Positions 5,478 to 7,332 of a stretch of 7,332 nucleotides of DNA are shown here, piece by piece. Source of the stretch: an uncultured Bacilli bacterium (GTDB lineage: Bacteria; Bacillota_I; Bacilli_A; RF39; UBA660); contig CANRLB010000053.1 in NCBI GenBank assembly GCA_947631365.1, positions 1 to 7,332 on the forward strand, written 5' to 3'. The number at the start of each line of letters is the position of its first letter. Position 1 is the first letter of the stretch. The position numbers and the translations under genes were made by a program. Under the pieces are notes generated by a model, which was not told the origin of the DNA, did no database searches, and saw only the letters and a program-made list of their open reading frames with translations.

Positions 5478-6260
5478 ATGAAATGTGAAAAATGTGGAAA
5501 GTATAATTGGAACGATTCAAAAGTTTGTGAGTTTTGTGGAAATACATTAACAAATTTATCTAATAAAGATGATTCTAGAAAAAGAAATAGAATTATTATA
5601 TTAGGTGTTATTTTATTCGTTTTTATTATACTTTCAATTTACTCCGTAAAATTAGTAGTATATTTGTTAATAACTATTTTGGCGGTGGCTATTCTTTGGG
5701 GATTTCCGTTATGGCTTTTAGTAATTCATCCTAAGCGTAAAAGCCAAAAACAAGAGAAAAAAGAAAAAGACTTTTTGTTATCAAATGATGCCGATTTTGT
5801 TTTAAAAGATATACAATATTTTGATGGAGTAGAAAATTTTATTAAATCTAATAATTGTAATATATTTATTCAAAAGGATAAGATAAAAATTGTAAATTTA
5901 AATAATAACAATATTGCTTACATAAAATATTCTCAAATCACCGCTTGTGATATATTTAATGATCAACAAATACAAGAACAAACTATTAATCAAAATGGTA
6001 GTGTTATAGGAAGAGGATTATTGGGTGGATATTTGTTTGGACCTGTAGGGCTTTTTCTTGGGGGCATATCAGGTGTTGGTGCTAAAAATAAAAATGTTAT
6101 TCACACGATTAATAATTATTATATAATCATTAATTATATATCTAAAGATACTAATGAGAAAAAGGCTATTTCCTTTTGCTCTCCTATAGTTACCAGTGAT
6201 ATGAATAAATTAGTAGAATTAATTAATGATAAATTAAGCAATAAAGAGGTTGAATTATAA
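5478..6260 (+). CDS. Zinc-ribbon, two-TM membrane protein with PH-like C-terminal domain
   Basis: The 260-residue membrane protein has three parts. Residues 3-21 form a zinc ribbon with paired CxxC motifs (C3, C6, C17, C20). Two hydrophobic segments (about 39-56 and 59-83) form a membrane hairpin, with basic residues at 84-92 keeping both ends in the cytoplasm. From about 100 onward there is a beta-rich domain resembling bacterial PH-like domains of Firmicutes. It contains IFIQKDKIKIVN, then YSQITACDI, then a glycine-rich insert (about 174-203, GRGLLGGYLFGPVGLFLGGISG) and a helical end (DMNKLVELINDKL). The glycine-rich insert is typical of this family and could be a membrane-dipping element. 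No enzyme motif is present, and the function is unknown; an envelope sensor or scaffold is an inference. The start is firm: AGGAGG (5467-5472) lies five bases before the ATG. The next gene, 104 bases on, is also an envelope protein. Confidence 0.72.
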   Translation: MKCEKCGKYNWNDSKVCEFCGNTLTNLSNKDDSRKRNRIIILGVILFVFIILSIYSVKLVVYLLITILAVAILWGFPLWLLVIHPKRKSQKQEKKEKDFLLSNDADFVLKDIQYFDGVENFIKSNNCNIFIQKDKIKIVNLNNNNIAYIKYSQITACDIFNDQQIQEQTINQNGSVIGRGLLGGYLFGPVGLFLGGISGVGAKNKNVIHTINNYYIIINYISKDTNEKKAISFCSPIVTSDMNKLVELINDKLSNKEVEL

Positions 6261-6296
6261 AGTATGCATTCATATAATGTATGTAAAAAACATGTA

Positions 6297-6318
6297 TTAT
6301 ATATTATATAATATATAA
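6297..6318 (+). promoter_or_regulatory. 22-bp perfect AT palindrome containing a -10 box
   Basis: The sequence is perfectly self-complementary over 22 bases, centred between 6307 and 6308, and consists only of A and T. TATAAT at 6307-6312 would serve the gene at 6365 with a leader of about 45 bases. It may be an operator, a cruciform or simply low-complexity DNA. No -35 is evident. Confidence 0.35.
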
Positions 6319-6364
6319 AAATGAAAAAAATAATAATTCGTTTTAGAAAGGTAGTTAAGATTAA

Positions 6365-7030
6365 ATGAAAATTTTGAAATTTTTATTAAAATTAGTTGTT
6401 GTTTTGTTGGTTGTTAGTTTATGTATATCATATATAAACATTGATTATAAAAATATATCAAAAATTAAAGATGAAAAATTTAAATCTAGTTTTAAAGAAG
6501 TATTGAAAGAATTAAATTGGGAAGAAAATGATGTAAAAAATATAGTCGATGAAGGCGACTGGATGATGGGAAAATATTATAGCTTTTTTTATCATGGCTC
6601 TCGCTACTATATAAGTACTTATGACACAGGTGATATTTATTCTATAAGTTTAGAAAAGAACCCAGAATCTTCTTCCTCTTATGTATATATAAATGACAAT
6701 ATACATATCACAGATTCGGATAACAATGATGTTATTACATTACAATGGAATGCACCAGGAAAATACGGAAAGTATGATTTATATGATGGCGAAAAATATT
6801 TAAGATTTTATGTTCCAGAAGGAGTATATTATGTAAAAGCATTAAATAAAAATTCTACATTGTTTATTGAAAAGAAAAAAATATACAAAAATTCTTCTGG
6901 ATATGATGAATCCGAAACAGTCAAGAAAGTTGTTTTAAAAAACATAGATGATGTTGAAGAGATTACTGTCAAATCAGATGAGTGCCTAAGTTTGGTTAAT
7001 AATTCGTATGTTTCCTTAAATATTAAATAA
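6365..7030 (+). CDS. Signal-anchored extracytoplasmic protein, function unknown
   Basis: The 221-residue protein has an N-terminal signal anchor: lysines at 2, 5 and 9 and a hydrophobic stretch to about 24. Cys20 follows VSL, which is not a proper lipobox, so membrane anchoring by the helix is more likely than lipidation. The outside portion starts with a charged helical part (30-60), continues with tyrosine-rich beta strands (KYYSFFYHGSRYYISTYDTG) and ends in a domain resembling the 'IPAGxY' beta-sandwich of Firmicutes exported proteins (FYVPEGVYYVKAL near 148-160, then alternating strands to the end). No catalytic motif is seen. The ribosome binding site is mediocre: AAAGG at 6347-6351 lies 13 bases from the ATG, longer than normal. 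It follows the zinc-ribbon membrane protein, and such pairs may work together at the envelope, but they have separate promoters as far as can be seen. Confidence 0.65.
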   Translation: MKILKFLLKLVVVLLVVSLCISYINIDYKNISKIKDEKFKSSFKEVLKELNWEENDVKNIVDEGDWMMGKYYSFFYHGSRYYISTYDTGDIYSISLEKNPESSSSYVYINDNIHITDSDNNDVITLQWNAPGKYGKYDLYDGEKYLRFYVPEGVYYVKALNKNSTLFIEKKKIYKNSSGYDESETVKKVVLKNIDDVEEITVKSDECLSLVNNSYVSLNIK

Positions 7031-7162
7031 TAAATATTTACCCCACAATTTTTTAAAATTGATGATGATTTTTTAATATATAATAATTAAAATAAAAATA
7101 AAAATGCTTTATTTTAAACGAAAAATATATTTTTTAATTTATTACAAACTAAAATTTAATAG

Positions 7163-7194
7163 CCCCCTGAAGGAGCCGAAAGGCTCCATTTTTG
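7163..7194 (+). terminator. Terminator module B: C-box, GAAA-capped hairpin, U5
   Basis: CCCCCTGAAG leads into GGAGCC/GGCTCC (7172-7177 with 7182-7187) capped by GAAA, then A, five Ts and G. The flanking box, tetraloop and tail are the same as in the module at 5261-5297, but the stem sequence differs while still pairing. It lies 132 bases after the stop of the preceding gene and probably ends that transcript or a small RNA from the gap. Confidence 0.7.
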
Positions 7195-7255
7195 TGTGTT
7201 TTAATCTAATTAAGTAAGTTTATGTTAGTTTAGAAAAATTTCTATTTTTTGAGAA

Positions 7256-7304
7256 TTAAAGTAAATTGCCACATTCGATTGACTATTGTGGCAATTTACT
7301 TTAA
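7256..7304. repeat. Perfect 18-bp inverted repeat just upstream of the next gene
   Basis: TTAAAGTAAATTGCCACA (7256-7273) and its exact reverse complement (7287-7304) flank a 13-base spacer. No U-tract follows, so it is not a normal terminator. It ends 10 bases before the ribosome binding site at the window edge. It could be an operator for a dimeric regulator, a leader hairpin, or terminal repeats of a tiny mobile element. Confidence 0.75.
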
Positions 7305-7314
7305 AATTATATCA

Positions 7315-7332
7315 AGAGGTGATTGAATTGAT
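7315..7332 (+). promoter_or_regulatory. Ribosome binding site and probable TTG start of a gene leaving the window
   Basis: AGAGGTGA (7315-7322) is a strong Shine-Dalgarno site, and TTG at 7328-7330 lies at normal distance (five to six bases). Only one codon and part of the next are visible, so the product cannot be named. Confidence 0.4.

Larger units (their letters stand above)
7031..7332. other. Intergenic region of about 300 bases without a complete gene
   Basis: It contains, in order: a short AT hairpin (CAATTTT/AAAATTG, 7046-7061), low-complexity A/T sequence, terminator module B (7163-7194), a small TAGAAA/TTTCTA palindrome before six Ts (7231-7250), the 18-bp inverted repeat (7256-7304) and a ribosome binding site at the edge. 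A 37-codon frame from 7104 has no ribosome binding site and runs through the terminator, so it is not counted as a gene. Confidence 0.6.

Noticed and set aside
6365..7030. Lipoprotein assignment for the exported protein
   Set aside because: The residues before Cys20 (VSL) lack the small residue required at position -1 of a lipobox.
7104..7217. 37-codon frame from an ATG in the right-hand gap
   Set aside because: It has no ribosome binding site or promoter, runs through the terminator hairpin and shows no protein-like pattern.
1..7332. CRISPR array or defence island
   Set aside because: There are no regularly spaced repeats and no nuclease, Cas or toxin-antitoxin motif. The only helicase is a standard RecG.

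Overview
The window is strongly AT-rich DNA from a low-GC Gram-positive bacterium, most likely a Bacilli- or Erysipelotrichia-like (gut RF39-type) lineage of Bacillota. The pointers are a Bacilli-style tRNA-Trp, a CwlJ-type cortex hydrolase, RecG, strong AGGAGG/AGGTGA Shine-Dalgarno sites and repeated extended -10 promoters of the form TGnTATAAT. The standard code applies: tryptophan is TGG in the clear genes, TGA is not used as sense in any of them, and the visible tRNA-Trp reads CCA. This argues against Mycoplasma/Spiroplasma. The placement is inferred from composition and families, not from a search.

Left end (1-332): an intact minus-strand tRNA-Trp (1-70) lies next to a broken second copy that keeps only the 5' half with its promoter (223-287). 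The sequence between them carries two TGGCACAAA-like repeats resembling the tail of a tyrosine-integrase gene. I read this as the scar of an element that used the tRNA-Trp anticodon loop as attachment site.

Middle (333-3090): cwlJ (+) converges with a large minus-strand cytosolic protein of unknown function that begins with a degenerate J-like domain lacking HPD. A 37-residue, extremely lysine-rich protein is transcribed divergently from it and ends in a perfect 12-bp terminator stem.

RecG block (3091-5477): recG has its own promoter placed so close that its mRNA should be leaderless. The 354-base gap after recG holds a strong promoter, a compact structured RNA with alternative pairings, a terminator hairpin with an upstream CCCCCTGAAG box, and a start-less fragment of a winged-helix DNA-binding protein.

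Right end (5478-7332): a zinc-ribbon/two-TM/PH-like membrane protein is followed by a signal-anchored extracytoplasmic protein. The last 302 bases contain no complete gene. They hold a second copy of the CCCCCTGAAG-GAAA-hairpin module, a perfect 18-bp inverted repeat and the ribosome binding site of a gene that continues past the edge. Apart from the two envelope proteins, the genes look like independent units with separate promoters; no single pathway links them.
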